Shown: positions 18,970 through 31,846 of the stretch, piece by piece
How the letters are laid out: each line of letters begins with the position of its first letter
Position numbering within the stretch: the first letter of the stretch is position 1
NCBI RefSeq assembly: GCF_026212465.1
Contig: NC_080060.1
Span: forward strand, 1,926,635 to 1,990,634
DNA length: 64,000 bases
Source of the DNA: Amaranthus tricolor
Taxonomy: Eukaryota > Streptophyta > Magnoliopsida > Caryophyllales > Amaranthaceae
Reading direction: 5' to 3'
Notes under the pieces: generated by a model
Told to the model about the DNA's origin: nothing
What the model saw: only the letters and a program-made list of their open reading frames with translations
The model's database searches: none
Translations under genes and position numbers: made by a program

Positions 18970-21900
18970 TCTTGTTATGCTACAAGTTATCATGATATAT
19001 GAGAATATACACAAGCTATAATTAGTCAGACCTTATTTATATCATATAGACTAAAAAATCAACCTAAATCAACAAGATTTTCAAATTATAGATCTAAAAT
19101 TACATTTTAATGTATAACCAGAGTAGTATAGTGTAGAAACACATAAAAATATAGTAATTTTAACGCTTTATTATTTGTTTTTGTATAAATTGAAGCCTAA
19201 AAAGAAGTAATGTAAACACTTTGAATTACTTTAATGTCCTTTAAAATCCCATAACGCCAAACATCTTAGACATGCTAGAAATCGGAAACTAATGTTTCAT
19301 CATCCTCACTTATACTATGATGTTCCACCAATCACACGTGTGATAGTCATCTAACAGTAGACTACCCAATTTTCCAAATGAAAAGGCTATGTTTCCAACA
19401 GGACCCCTTTGTTGTGGGTCATTCCGTTGGGGACCAAAATCCATATCATGGAAGTTACCCTTTATGTGTGCAATGCTATTCTTAAATTTGTCTTGGATCA
19501 TAAATCCATTGTATTTGGCCATCTTTTTTATTTTTCTAATATTGTCCCTAGAGCCTACTAGTACTTTCTAGCATTTCTTTTGTGAAATTTCCTAACAAAT
19601 TAATAGTTCTATTTAGTATTAATTTCCTCATTTGAAAGACCGTCTTTCTAAATATAATCCTAAATAAAATTTATAATATGAATTCATAACAAAAATTATA
19701 CTCCATGTTAATAATTTTTAGAAATGAATTATATTTATTTTATAGTATTTTTATATTGAAGCAATTTCTTTTGTTTTTTGAATTTATAGCAATATGCTCG
19801 CTCAATTTTATTTTTGTAATTAAAAATAGTGTGTTATTCTAATGTTTGAAGTTTATATTCGAATTAGTGACCGTCTAACAGAGCTTAAATTTTTAGCACT
19901 TAAAGGAAAGTTGCTTGTATGAATTTCAAGCCCACTCTGAATAAAAAAATTGTATTATTAGTACATAAAAAAGATGATAAAAAACTAGCAACCTTTTAAA
20001 GTTATAAATTTTAACAATCAAAGGAATATATTATATATTTCATTTGTTATATATTGTTGGTTACGTTTGATATATTTTAATTATGAAAAGTTGAAAATTT
20101 TAAACATAATATTCCATAGATATAAAGAAGTTAAAATACATATTCATGTGAGATTTTGTACGATTATTTCAATTTATGAAATTCTAATATCTTTATATAA
20201 TTTATACATAATTTTTTATAAATTATATTTATAAATATTAAGCCTCAAGATTTCCTGCTAAAACTCAAATCACGATCGAGTATTACAAAATAGTGGCTAA
20301 TGCCAATAAAAATTATTAGCAATATACTTTTTCTTTACAATCAAAATTATTAAATATATTTAAAAGTTTAGAAAAAATGAATAAGAGAAACGTACATTAA
20401 TTTTATTCTAACTATTGATTACATTTTTTTTTTATTGATTAATGAATAGCTTTTGTCAATTGTCATGAATGAGACGCATATTATATTCATGGGCCATTAG
20501 ATATAATTATTCCCAAGATTACTTTTCCATTGTTTTGCTCTTTTGTTGGGTAGGAAGGGTGAATGCATGAACCTTAATTAGCTTTCCATATTTTAAAGAG
20601 GTCAATTTGGTATGTGTTACAATCCAAGAATAATGGCTTAACTTCTATATTCATATGAATTTGTTGGAATTATTAGCCCTTCTTATTTTCAAACTATGAT
20701 TTATTATTAACAAAGCCAATTCACTTTAAAAAGTAATTATGTATGAGATTAGCGTACAAAGGTAGTTGAGCATTAGGGTTTTGATCATCTAGATAGTGAA
20801 TTGATTTTGTTATTAAAATCATTAAAAAAAATAAAAAATTCTTCTAAAAGTCTTTCCCAACAACTTCGTCCTAAACTAGTCTACTACCTATTTCTCTGTC
20901 TATTTAAATTTCTTATATTATGGATATTGAAGTGAAATATTTACATTTAGGTTGTAATGTATCAAATTCAAAAAGGGTAAGGAGTAAAGGGTAAGTAGTG
21001 AAGGGTAGTTGGGTAAGTAAGGTATATGGGGGTATATTCGTAATTATTTGTGTGAACTAAGGATATTTAGGTAAAAAAAGATTGACAAAAATAGAAATGG
21101 GACAACTAAAAAGACTTTGCCAAATAAGGAAATGGTACAACTAAATTGATTCGGAGGGAGTATAATTTTAAGGATTTTTTCATTGTCAAGGACAAGATTT
21201 TATGTGACAGCCCAATCTTCTAACTTTCAATATATATATTTCAATAATTCTCTGCAAAATATTCTTTCGGGTATTTTGTTAAGCATATACTTAATTATTC
21301 TACGCAAAATGTACTCTAAAACTTATTTGTTAAGCACATTTTTAAAAATAGCTCATTTTGTATAAGATTGTTTATTATGAGTTAGGTTCATATAGTTTAC
21401 TAATCACTTTAAAATTATAAATAATTATTTTAATATACTAAATGTATAAGAATTAACCCAATAAAAATAATTTTATCACGAGACCGTTTCATAAGACTTC
21501 ACCCATAGACACATCATAAATCATGTACAACAACAACCTTACCACAAACAAACTTAGAAAATAAAAGTTAAAGAACCTAAAATAGTATATGAAACAAGAT
21601 TTCTATTAAAAAGTTACTACCAAAATATGTTGCTATTAAGATTGAACCTCTAATCCATGTAATATAAATGCTTTCCTTAACGTTGAACCACCAAAAATTT
21701 TTTAGTTTAATGTTTATATAACTAGTATTTCAAATCCTGATTACAACTTCTGTAAATAGGATATATATAATATATCGAGTATAATAATAATGTGAAGGTT
21801 AAAATACGAGAGTATATATATAAACAAAATATGCGGGGGGCCACACTTCAAAAATGGACCCTTAAGATAAGCTGCAACAACTAAACCCCTACCTCCCCTT

Positions 21901-24078
21901 TTGGCTTCTCCTACGAGCTCTTATACTTCTTTCGCTCCATTATACTTATTATATTTGATTTTTTACGCAATTTAATGTGCTATTTTGATCATTTATATAT
22001 TAAACTATACACATCTAAAAATTATAAAAACTTAATATTATGAAAGTATGCGATTAGATGATTCAAAACATAAGTCGCAATATATATTAAATAAGCTTGA
22101 ATGATGAATAGTGTTTAAAAACTATTATATAACGAGTATTTCAGAACGGAGAAAGTAGTAATGTGCTTGACTCATTGATTTCGGGCTAATATTCAATTCT
22201 AACAAAATAGTTTCTCTGAATTAAGTATTTGGTTAGAAACTCTTTCCAAATTTAACCTTACTAGTGTCACCATTAAGCAACAAAATATTCCAAAAATCCA
22301 TTTCATTTGACTATGAATAGAACTAATGATTCTCAATAAGATAAACCATTAACAACTAAACACAACCATGCCCCATATGATCTCATTAGATTAGACACTA
22401 AATCCAAAACGACTTTAAATTAAATTAATAAAACCTAAACTTTTCAAAATCCATTCATTTAAGCAAGAAAGTCGTAAGAGAATTTGATCTCCGAACAAGT
22501 ATCATATTTCTCAAGCAAAATTCTAAATTCAATTCTTACTTAATAGTTTTCTTCTTTTAGCGTAATTATAATTAAAAATACGTCTCATAATGACACATGC
22601 TCATAAAATTAACTCATCTCTCTAATTGATCACTTCGATATTGTAAGTATCACTTCAACACACTAAATATACATAGATTAGACCAACCGTTTCATTTAAG
22701 AATTTTTGATTATTGTATGGATGGTCTTATTGTGAGGCGCGCCTCATACATAAGTTGAAAAACCCAATTAATACAAATTATTAATATATAGACTCTTTAT
22801 TTTAAAGTTGTTTTTACTGAAAGTCAATCTCTTTAAAAAAAATAAATAAAAATAAATAAATAAATAAACTAAAAACTTAGAAATGCAATCCTACCTTGAC
22901 CACGCCGCCGGGTAGATTTGACCCATGTGCACAAAAACCTCTCCCATTCAAAAGTTGGTCTTATGTCAAGCATCACTATAGTATTATACATCAACTACAA
23001 TCTAAAAATGTATAAAAATTATTAAGTTTCTTATCATTTTTCTATTATTTATTGCTATTTAATCTAGGACATCCTCCTTTGCCCAAAATTCTGAATCTGT
23101 CACCTTCACTTATTTTACATCAAATAGCAATCTAGTAAACCCTTCTTTTGACATTATTATAATAGAAGAAGAATTAGTTTAAGGAAAAGTGATTTGTTTT
23201 ATTGGATGTTAGGGGTGTTTATTTGATTGTTTGGACCGATTTTAGATATAATATTTTGGAATGAGTAGTATATGTAATAATTTAATTTTTTTCATTATAT
23301 ATGTCAATTTTGGATCGAATGGGATTATACTCGATTTCGGTTATTCAGATTAATCTTTAACAACTCTTTTGAATTTATTTTATATTATTTTGTTGTTTTT
23401 TTAAATGTTGTTGGTTTTTAATGAAAGAATAATACAAAATAAGCAGATAAAAAAGATGTTAGAATAAAATGAACAAAGAAATTGAGTTTGTGAATGAATT
23501 ACAAATAAAAATTAAAATTGTGACCAAATAAACAAATTTAGGGTATGCTTGGCAATGACTTTTTCACTTGTGTTTAGGTTGATTTTTTATTTAGATTTAT
23601 CGGTTAGTTAAATAATTAAAAATGGTTTGGTGCGTAGCATTTTTCAAAAAATTATAACGTATGATGAGAAAAGTGAAAAGTTGGGCGAGAATCGAAGTTA
23701 GAACCTAAAAAAAGTGGTATGCCTCAACTGAGTCAAGACCTGGTTCCTAGTGCATGACTTTTGAGTCGTTCAAAATTAAATTTTAAGACAAAACTAAAAA
23801 GTTTGCTATCGATGGCTTTTTTATTAGCTTGTTGGTCTAATTTCCTCTAATAAACAATGAATAACTAAATTTTACTCAACATCTTTATGATATTTTACGT
23901 CAAAAATTAACTTAATAATTATCTAATAAAACAAATTAAGTGAATCCGCGAATAACCATTTATCAAATATTCCATAAAAATAATATACCAAATTCGTTAG
24001 AATAGAGGAAGTATTACATGAGTTTTTATTCTACTTATGGATATTATCACAATCGTTTGGTCCACTAGTTTAAGTGGG
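18970..24078. other. AT-rich intergenic region with MITE remnants
   Basis: No gene is supported. Decayed Stowaway-like ends lie at about 21928-22165. A copy of the dispersed AATCACTTTAAAATTATAAG/GAGACCGTTTCA repeat is at about 21390-21505, and a GAGACGGTCT-family piece at about 22712-22835. The small open frames at 19310-19571 resemble nothing I know. Confidence 0.5.
21928..22165. mobile_element. Degenerate Stowaway-like MITE
   Basis: TACTTCTTTCGCTCCATTATAC on the left and CAGAACGGAGAAAGTAGTA on the right form a decayed inverted repeat with the Stowaway look (CTCC...GGAG with TA ends). There is no coding content. Confidence 0.4.
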
Positions 24079-24086
24079 TATATAAA
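24079..24086 (+). promoter_or_regulatory. TATA box of the ERF gene
   Basis: TATATAAA lies 65 bp before the ATG at 24151. An in-frame ATG at 24037 is upstream of this TATA box and so is unlikely to be in the mRNA. Confidence 0.6.
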
Positions 24087-24150
24087 GGCATGTAATGTGA
24101 ACCAACGTTTTCCAATTGTTAGCTCTTTTCTTAAACTTCCCAACTCTAAC

Positions 24151-24981
24151 ATGGATACTTTTTTTTATTCATCCATGTCATCATACCAATCTCAATACTA
24201 TTCTTCTTACTACAACCACCCACAACCAAATCCGGCAGAGTCGGATTCTTCCTCCTCTGCCGGATCATCAGAATCGTTTCCTTGGGACGAATTTTGGACC
24301 AATTATAACTCCATTTCAATACCCCAATTACCCATTAATATAAACGATTCCGATGAAATAGCACTTTTTAACATGTTATCAGAGCAGGATATGCAGAAGG
24401 AAAGCAAAGTCGTAACAAATCTTGCTTCCTCTGCATCAAATTACTCCTCTTCCACGTCAGAAAGCGGGAAGAGGAATTATAGAGGGGTCAAAACTGACCC
24501 CACTTCCCCTCCATCAGCTAACTCCTCTTCCACGTCTAAAAGCGGGAACAGGAGTTACAGAGGGGTCAGAAGACGGCCATGGGGTAAATTTGCGGCCGAA
24601 ATCCGTGACTCGACTCGAAATGGGGTTCGAGTTTGGATAGGGACCTTCGACAGCGCAGAAGATGCCGCCTTAGCTTATGATCAGGCGGCGTTCGCAATGC
24701 GAGGTTCCATGGCTGTGCTTAATTTCCCTATGGAAGTAGTAAGAAATTCATTAAAGGAAATGAAGAAAGAACAAGAAGACATACAAGAAGCTGATGAAGG
24801 TTGCTCTGCTTCCCCTGTTATTGCATTGAAAAGAAAACATTTGATGAGAAGAAAATCAATGGGTAATGGCAGAAAAAGAGATAGAAAACAGAAGAATCAA
24901 TCAAATTTTTCTTCAGAAAATACAGTGATTTTTGAAGATTTAGGTAATGATTATTTAGAACAATTATTAAATTGTTCTTGA
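24151..24981 (+). CDS. Ethylene-response factor, ERF1/ORA59-type (group IX), intronless
   Basis: This is a 276-residue nuclear transcription factor expected to bind GCC-box DNA and act in ethylene/jasmonate defence signalling. An AP2/ERF domain spans about 136-193 ([19 protein letters not shown], then [20 protein letters not shown], then AVLNFP). Its Ala and Asp in AAEIRD mark the ERF rather than DREB class. An acidic N-terminal [10 protein letters not shown] (40-49), a basic [15 protein letters not shown] (221-235) and a C-terminal EDLL activation motif ([15 protein letters not shown], 259-273) fit group IX. I start at 24151 because an earlier ATG (24037) lies before the TATA box. Oddly, a 78-bp in-frame tandem duplication (24443-24520 and 24521 onward) repeats the run into the AP2 domain, leaving a stray RNYRGVK at 108-114. 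No intron, as usual for this group. Confidence 0.93.
   Translation: MDTFFYSSMSSYQSQYYSSYYNHPQPNPAESDSSSSAGSSESFPWDEFWTNYNSISIPQLPININDSDEIALFNMLSEQDMQKESKVVTNLASSASNYSSSTSESGKRNYRGVKTDPTSPPSANSSSTSKSGNRSYRGVRRRPWGKFAAEIRDSTRNGVRVWIGTFDSAEDAALAYDQAAFAMRGSMAVLNFPMEVVRNSLKEMKKEQEDIQEADEGCSASPVIALKRKHLMRRKSMGNGRKRDRKQKNQSNFSSENTVIFEDLGNDYLEQLLNCS
24443..24580 (+). repeat. 78-bp tandem duplication inside the ERF gene
   Basis: ACTCCTCTTCCACGTC, then an AAAGCGGGAA block, then AGAGGGGTCA occurs twice with a period of 78 bp. The second copy continues into the real AP2 domain. The duplication is in frame (26 residues). Confidence 0.85.
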
Positions 24982-24984
24982 AAA

Positions 24985-25911
24985 AAAAAACAGGGGAGAA
25001 AAAACAGAGTATCAATTTTGGATCCTCTTTTTCCCTAAAAACAGGGGAATTATAAATAATTAAAGTAATTTTCTAAATTTTTATATTTTATTTATCATCA
25101 TAACTTTTTTTTTATCATTATTATTTTTTGGGTTTTTAATGAAGGGTGTTTACTCTTTGTGATTAGTTTATTCCCTTGGTCTCTTTTGTAAATATAGATT
25201 AAAAATGTGTGCTACGTTATGTGTAATGTAATTTATATTCAAAGTTATCAATGTATATTTTTTTAGTTTTATAAATAAATATGTTAAGAAATTTTTTGAG
25301 GTAGCAAACATATATTTATAGATTACATATTTTATATAATTAATTGTAAGAATATTTTTTCATTTTCGTTTTTAAAATCAACTTTAAAAAACATTTGGAT
25401 TTTGTGCTCTAATATGTCCAACGTCCAATGAAATGAAAATCCTATTGAACACATGTTTATTGGTAACACCCTAAAACTACTCCTATTGATTAATAATAAA
25501 TCATGCCTCTCTCATTGGATACATGTGCCTAATAAATCCAATGCACTAATCAAGGTTTAAATTATAAATAGAATATCACGTGTTACGTATCAATATACTT
25601 ACGATTTTTCTAACTTATATACCTGGTGTATAGATTTAGATTACAAAATAGATAAATTTATTAAAATCAAATTGATATATCTAAAGATTCATTATAATTG
25701 TCAATTTTAAAAAATATTACAAATTATATTTCAATATATTTACCTAATTTGTAAACTAAACTTATGCACTTAAAGCATAGGTTAGAAAAATCAATAAATT
25801 TAAACGTGTTATCATTCAACTTTGAATCAATTACTCTTAGAGATATAAATACATGTGATAAACCTTTTTGTTATGTTGAAAAATCTTAAAATATTAAGAA
25901 TATAATGTGTT
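24985..25911. other. ERF 3' flank and AT-rich intergenic DNA
   Basis: The first 200 bp or so is likely the 3' untranslated region of the ERF gene. Nothing else is recognised. Confidence 0.45.
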
Positions 25912-25923
25912 TCAGGTTTTCAC
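25912..25923. repeat. 12-bp direct repeat TCAGGTTTTCAC (left)
   Basis: The same 12 bases recur at 26918-26929, flanking the GGACACG-rich segment. This is the probable target duplication, perhaps 9-11 bp plus chance extension. Confidence 0.6.
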
Positions 25924-26917
25924 CTAGGTTGCACTAAAACGGACACGGACACGGACACGGACACGACACGGGTACGGGAAAACACCAATTTAAAAATGGC
26001 GGACACGGGGACACGAAAATGGTAATATAATAAATATATCAAATTAAAGATAATTTTACAATCTTTTATTTGATATATGTAAATAAACACTTTAAAAACA
26101 TAAAACTCAATACCAAGAACCCCACTTTACTAATTCCCCATTCTATTTCCCCTTGTTTAACACCACCCCACCAAACTCATCCCTACAAACCCTAACCTTA
26201 TTTGCTTTGAAATTCCTTTATTTCTCTCATTTTACCCACACAAGATCAAGATGGCACACAATCCTACTCACAGGCGCAAGTTAGCAACACCAAGCTCACA
26301 TTCCATCTCACAAACTATTGAAAAAAGACATCGAAAGCCTTCTAGTACTACCTCAACATCTACAATCTATAACCTTACAAATCACTTTTCAAGATTACAT
26401 CCTAATCAAAAAAACTTACTAATTTTCAAAACCTACCTACCCAAAAACATATAGATTCTCATTTACAAGTTAAAGCACTCTCAAAATGGGTTAATTTAGA
26501 CCCTAAAAATCCTAGCTTTTATGGTCAAAATGTTGGAAAACAAGGTAAAAAGATGGGTTTGAAAAGTGGGAAGAATAAATCTTTCGTGGTTGTTCATGAA
26601 GATATTATAGAATCTAAGAAGGAATTGAAGAAAATGGGTAGATATCAATCAAAGGAAGGAGGAGAAGCAAATAGTAATTAAAAAAAAAAAGAAAACACTG
26701 AGAGCTAGAGAGGGAATTGAGAGTGAATTCCAGTGAAAGAGAGCCTCTGACTCTGTTTTCAAAATTTTTCACGCGTGTCCCTTCCGTGTCCTTGCCGTGT
26801 CCACGTGTCCGGAAAAATATTAAAATATTGGACACTTCATTTGGCGTGTCGGACACGGATTTTCGCGTGTCCGTGTCCGACACGCGACACGCCTGTTCAA
26901 TGCCGTGTCCGTGTTTC
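25924..26917. mobile_element. Candidate Mutator-like (Pack-MULE-like) element with GGACACG-rich ends
   Basis: A segment of about 1 kb is bounded by a 12-bp direct repeat. Its ends are inverted arrays: AACGGACACGGACACGG on the left, and CCGTGTCCGTGTTTC with many CGTGTCC units on the right. The middle (about 26100-26700) differs in composition and looks like a captured gene piece: a C-rich leader, an ATG at 26251, and Ser/Thr/Lys-rich coding-like frames. The superfamily is inferred from the duplication length and the long repetitive ends. I see no transposase. Confidence 0.5.
26251..26700 (+). pseudogene. Gene-like fragment inside the GGACACG element, function unknown
   Basis: An open frame starts at the ATG at 26251 (67 codons, to 26454). 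A plausible continuation lies in another frame up to about 26680, with VKALSKWVNLDPKNPSF and KSFVVVHEDIIESKKELKK, ending in a stop before an A-rich run. The composition (Ser, Thr, Lys, Asn) and the leader before the ATG suggest an acquired exon. The frame change means it is broken or spliced. I do not recognise the family. Confidence 0.3.
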
Positions 26918-26929
26918 TCAGGTTTTCAC

Positions 26930-27927
26930 TTATCATTTTTGAAAAATAAGTTATGATTGTTTGTCCCATTAAAGATAAACATGAAACATAAACATAGGTT
27001 TTTAGGTTACTAGAACAATTAAGTTATACTGATAGTGAGATTACGGAGTATTCTGACTTCAGCGTAAAATCAAAATATTATGTGGATCAAATATCCCATA
27101 TATATTACATATTTTTCTGATTTTTGAATGAGAATCATAATCAACCTTCGTTTAAAAGCAGCTTCATCCTTGATCAAACTCAAGGGTCGATCAATTATTG
27201 ATCACTTTGTCGTTTGATTGTGATGATATGGCACAATGATTGAGCAATCCTATAGTATGTAATCCAAATAAGTCTAATAAAACATAAAATTGAATTTACA
27301 TGTTTATAAAACACAAAAAATTTTATCGCGTTTACATAAAATTCAAAAAAGAATCAACAAAAGTATCAGACATCATATCTGACAAATGTCTTGAATAACT
27401 ATTTGTTTGGCTATTTTTATATCTTTTAGTGCAAAATAGCAAAAGAACAACACAAAAATAAATAAATAGAAGAAATATGTGGATGAGATGAGATGAGACG
27501 AAGAAAACGAATTTCTAAAAGCTATAAAAGAGAAATATAATAACATTAACTAAAATAAAAATATATCAATACAGGAATGTCAAAATAGACGACGGGTGCA
27601 ATATGCTCTCTTCCCATATTCATACCCACCTAAAGTTTCATACCCACCATCTATAACAGGTAAAATTTTTATACCCATATAAGTACATCCACTTAGGTAT
27701 TCATCCAAACTCATTCACACTCATTATGGCCAACTGGATTGGATATACCTACCTTTCATCCACACTCAATATGGCCAAACGCAACTCAAACTCTATTACA
27801 CCTTGGCCCAATCGTACCTAGATTACGTTTGGAACCTAACTTCAAAACAGCGGCAAGCCATCTTGTAAGTTTAGAATCATTTGACTCCACTTAAAACACA
27901 AAAATTTTTAAACTTTCCTTAATAAAT

Positions 27928-28017
<90 letters not shown>

Positions 28018-28440
28018 TTAAAATTTTGACCATTTAATCCTACCACTTGCATTGTGACCCCACTCACCTTATTTGCAAGATCCACCACTGCTAAAGAGCG
28101 TTTGGGTGCGTTTCAAACAAGAACCAAATGCAAGCCCAAAGACTAGTATGGGCTTTGGTATTGTTGGGTGATAATAAAAGTGCAGAACTTTTCATGTTTA
28201 TGGGCTTACATTTGGCACTAAATGCACCATTAGTGAGCCACACTGCGTTGTGCAACAAACAATAGACGACCCGCTTTCGTCTGCCCTCAAATATTTCGGG
28301 CCGTAGTTCAGGCCCGAGACTAGCCTGATGGTTGGACCGTGCAAACTGTGATCAGCTCCACGCCTCCATCCTTAGAAATACTACTATATAAGCCTATATA
28401 CATACAACCAATACATGTAGACTTTATACTCTCAACTTAT
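26930..28440. other. AT-rich intergenic region
   Basis: No gene is seen. It contains a long TA microsatellite at 27935-28015. Confidence 0.5.
27935..28015. repeat. (TA)n microsatellite
   Basis: About 80 bp of uninterrupted AT dinucleotides. The open frame across it (Ile-Tyr repeats) is not coding. Confidence 0.95.
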
Positions 28441-28618
28441 ACATAAAACAGCTGGGATTCATAGTACTTATAACTTCCAGGAATTATAACATTTATAGTT
28501 ATAGCAATAAGTTTACATTCAGGTAATCCTTGAGTTTCAATTCAAATGTCAGACCTTCTGTAATTGATTAGTTCTTTCTTCAGGAGAAAAATTCATCTCT
28601 GTATTAACATCGAAATAA

Positions 28619-31600
28619 TTAATGCGCACGCTCTTTGAGCACTTCGAGATCAACCTCGGAGGGGTCGGTAGCCTGAATCTCATAATGGACACCATCAAGC
28701 TCGTCCTTGAAGTTCTCCTTTGATGTAGCGTACAGCATCTTGGCACGTATACGAGAGGTTGAAGGAGCCCTACAAGTCAATAGAACATAGATCAGTAACT
28801 TTACAATACATTTCAGCTTAAAATGGAGTCGAAAATCAGGGTTTCCGACTTTCTGCTGCCAGCCAATGTTATAACAAAAGGTAACACAGAAAGTTTCAAA
28901 AACATTCCATTAACCCAATTTCTAAGTGGCTCCAAGGATAGGTAGCGGGTCAAATGCACGCAACCTTACCTATGTAAAAACACAGAGGTAGTTTCCTTTT
29001 AACCTTCGGTAGTATAACTTCACATAAATGAGAAGTACACATGATCAAATGAGTCATTTTATATTATAATCTGAAACCAAACAATAAATCTTCGACTCAT
29101 CAAGGATGGGAACAATAATCCAAAATCAAACCAAAAATTATGGCTAAGTCCAAAATCAACCCAAATCGATGCAAAGATCATAGAATGCAAGGAACAAAGT
29201 ACAAACTATGGCTAAGTTCAATGGAATTTATAAAAAGAAAAAACTGATATTAATAATCCAACCTTTCACCCATCCGCTAAAAATAATCCTAATTTTAAGT
29301 TATTTTAAAATAACCCAACCTTTACCCTTAGTTTGTTGTCGGCATACTAATAGGTTATGCTGATAGCAAATTAAGGGCAAAGGTTGAATTATTATAAAAT
29401 TAAAGGTTGTGCTGATAGCAAACTAAAGGCAAAGGTTTGGATTATTAAAATATAATCTAAATGTGAGATTATTCACAGCAGATGAGTGAAAGGTTGAATT
29501 ATTAACATTAATTTTTCATCATAAAAATTATTTACAATTGTTCAAAAACTATAACCAATCCAATGATCCATTAACAAAGATCACTTTTCAAATGCAAAAA
29601 TCAAATCTTAATCAGTATCAATCAGTTTAGCTCAGTAAAAGTTGGTTTAAGATAACAGATCAAACTTAACGCTACACTATCGGAAAATGTTGGCATATAT
29701 ATATATGTCGGGCATTCGAAGACCATATCGGAAAATGTATGGTGCACAATAAAAATTTATGAATAAGACAATGTTACGTATTCATCAATCATCGAGAACC
29801 AAGTCACATAGATATTGCACATCAAATAACCGAAAAAATAGGGAAAATTGCAAGTGAAAAAAGCCAATGAGCTAACCAAGCGAAGAAGAAAATTTTGCTC
29901 TTCTGGCAATTGTCAGATGTCACGAAGTCGAAATCATAGATTGCATATCGACAGTCATTGTCGGGTAAAGCAGCCAGAAAATCGTCATAGCTTTCAGCGG
30001 GAGTGCCAGTCTTCTCGACAACAACTTCTTTCTTCTTCTCATCAATCTTGAATATCACATAGCGATGATCCTTCTTCCTTTTTAAATCCAGAAATGCATT
30101 TTTGCTCTGGTCTGCAATAGACAATCCAGACAAAGAATTCGACTGCAAAGAGAACATATGATTAGACTTGCTAAAACTTGGTCGTTTTTCCCCTACCGTG
30201 TAATGAATTCATACCAAGATGCACAAGGTAGGATGAAAACCTGACTCATTCAAGAATATGTGAACTCGATAATCAGGCAAACAACAGCACCACCACCAAC
30301 AACATTGAATAACCGAACCACAATAAATTCAAGGGATTGCAATATTGGCAATAGCATCTAAACTTCTCGAAGTCAATCATAATAATCTCATTATCATGAA
30401 TAACCCATAAATCCATATCAAAAGGACTAATTCACTAACCTAACCATAAAATTGCATGCATTTAAATTAATAGTCTACATTTAGCTACCAGAATCACTGA
30501 CAAGAGTAAGACTGCGTACAAGAACAAAGGCATCTTGATTTTTGCACTCTGATTGAAAAAAAGCAATCATTCTTCTTTAAGAAAGTTTTGAAAAACATTT
30601 CATTGTATATCTACAATACTTGGCCATTCATTGTCAAATGTTGACATACAAAGTGAAAAAGGTGCAACTAGCTCAAGGTACAATATAAGGCTAAAATATC
30701 ACATAAAGATATCATCATCTATAACAATAGAAGAGCAAGCATTTTTAACAAATGGTATAATATGTTGATCCAAATTTCAATTACTATTTCCTATTCACTT
30801 TAGTTCTTCTACGTCCAACGGTTGAGAGTATAGGTTAATATCGGATTGATTTGCATAATGATTATCACACACATGAATTGTGAACCACTAACTAAACCCC
30901 GCAATTCACCATTCAAGTGTCATCATCATCGTACCCAGCAAATTCCGCTCACAAAATACACCATTCAAGTGTCTTGTTATCAATTTGCAAATCAATATCA
31001 GCTGCCTCTCAGTGCCAAAGATATCTTACTGTTTGATTTAAATAATAGACTTGTATGAATCAAAAGGTGAAACATATTTTTTGGGACAAAGGGAATATTC
31101 CCAACCCTTGAGCAGCCAATGGTGACTAGAACAACATAAATGAAAAAATTTAACTTCAAGGCATATTTCTCAAGAACTATGAAAACCAAATATGAAATTG
31201 AAGTCAATAAGATCGATGGCGAATTCACTATACTAGTACCATTGGTTTGTCTTATGACCAGGCTGTAGTCTAGACAGATTCGGGCCTAGATTTCCAACAT
31301 AAATACGATCAGGGTTTGGGAGGGAAGGTAGACGACAACTCATACCATAAAGGAGAGTGCGGCCAAAGAATCCATCGGCTCGAAACAGAACATAAAATTC
31401 TAATATCATAAAAAATTTAACTGTCAAGGACTCATGGTCATGGTGATGATCGTATCCATGATTTAACAGCTTCAAATAACATTGATTAAAATCAAGATAA
31501 ATGAACTCAAATTATTTAACAGATAAGATCAAAAGCCATTAAATGAAAAAAAAATTGTATAAAATAGGGTATCACATAGGATATAACGACCGAGAAATCA

Positions 31601-31846
31601 AAGTTCTAGCCTTTTGCATCAACATTAAATTGAAAATAAATAAATAACTAAGACTTCATAAGTGTAATCATGATCTATGCAATTGAAATCAAAGCAAAAT
31701 TGAGATCATCTAACTCAAAAGCATATAACTTTACTTTAAATTATCACAAAATTAAAATACACCCATGTATATAAATGATTTTAATTGCAGAAATAAATTA
31801 AAAAAAACATAAGATGATTAAGAAAATTATACCCTTTTAAAAGACA
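28619..31846 (-). CDS. Actin-depolymerizing factor (ADF/cofilin), ADF6-type
   Basis: Three exons encode 143 residues: exon 1 31832-31846 (MSFKR, donor GTATAA), exon 2 29877-30142 (acceptor TTTGCAG, donor GTTAGC) and exon 3 28619-28769 (acceptor TTGTAG, stop TAA). The protein severs and depolymerises actin filaments in the cytoplasm. One ADF-homology domain spans nearly the whole protein: HRYVIFKIDEKKKEVVV, ESYDDFLAALPDNDCRYAIYDFDF, CQKSKIFFFAW, then the actin-binding helix TSRIRAKMLYATSK and HYEIQATDPSE. The N-terminus has serines at 6 and 8, where plant ADFs carry their inhibitory phosphoserine. A very short first exon and the phase of intron 2 are usual for plant ADFs. Length and the MSF start fit Arabidopsis ADF6 from memory. 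Introns are long (about 1.7 and 1.1 kb), and intron 1 holds LINE remnants. Confidence 0.93.
29237..29515. mobile_element. MITE-like inverted-repeat element in ADF intron 2
   Basis: TTAATAATCCAACCTTTCAC on the left is mirrored on the right by GTGAAAGGTTGAATTATTAA. The interior has further partly inverted copies (CTGATAGCAAA, GGCAAAGGTT). It is non-coding, with approximate boundaries and no clear target duplication. Confidence 0.5.
30915..31400 (-). repeat. RTE-LINE 3' tail fragments in ADF intron 1
   Basis: A short piece (CATCATCATCGTACCCAGC, 30915-30960) matches the start of the 17-kb LINE tail. A longer piece (about 31240-31385) matches its next part, with GACAACTCATACCATAAAGG and GAGAGTGCGGCCAAAGAATCC. 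Both are in the same order and orientation as at 17112-17240, so they are probably one LINE tail split by about 280 bp. Confidence 0.6.

Noticed and set aside
24037..24150. In-frame ATG 38 codons upstream of the ERF start
   Set aside because: It lies before the TATA box at 24079-24086, and the extra residues show no ERF motif.
27891..28088. Ile-Tyr-rich frame
   Set aside because: It is created by the TA microsatellite. The three frames at 63005-63324 are the same artefact.
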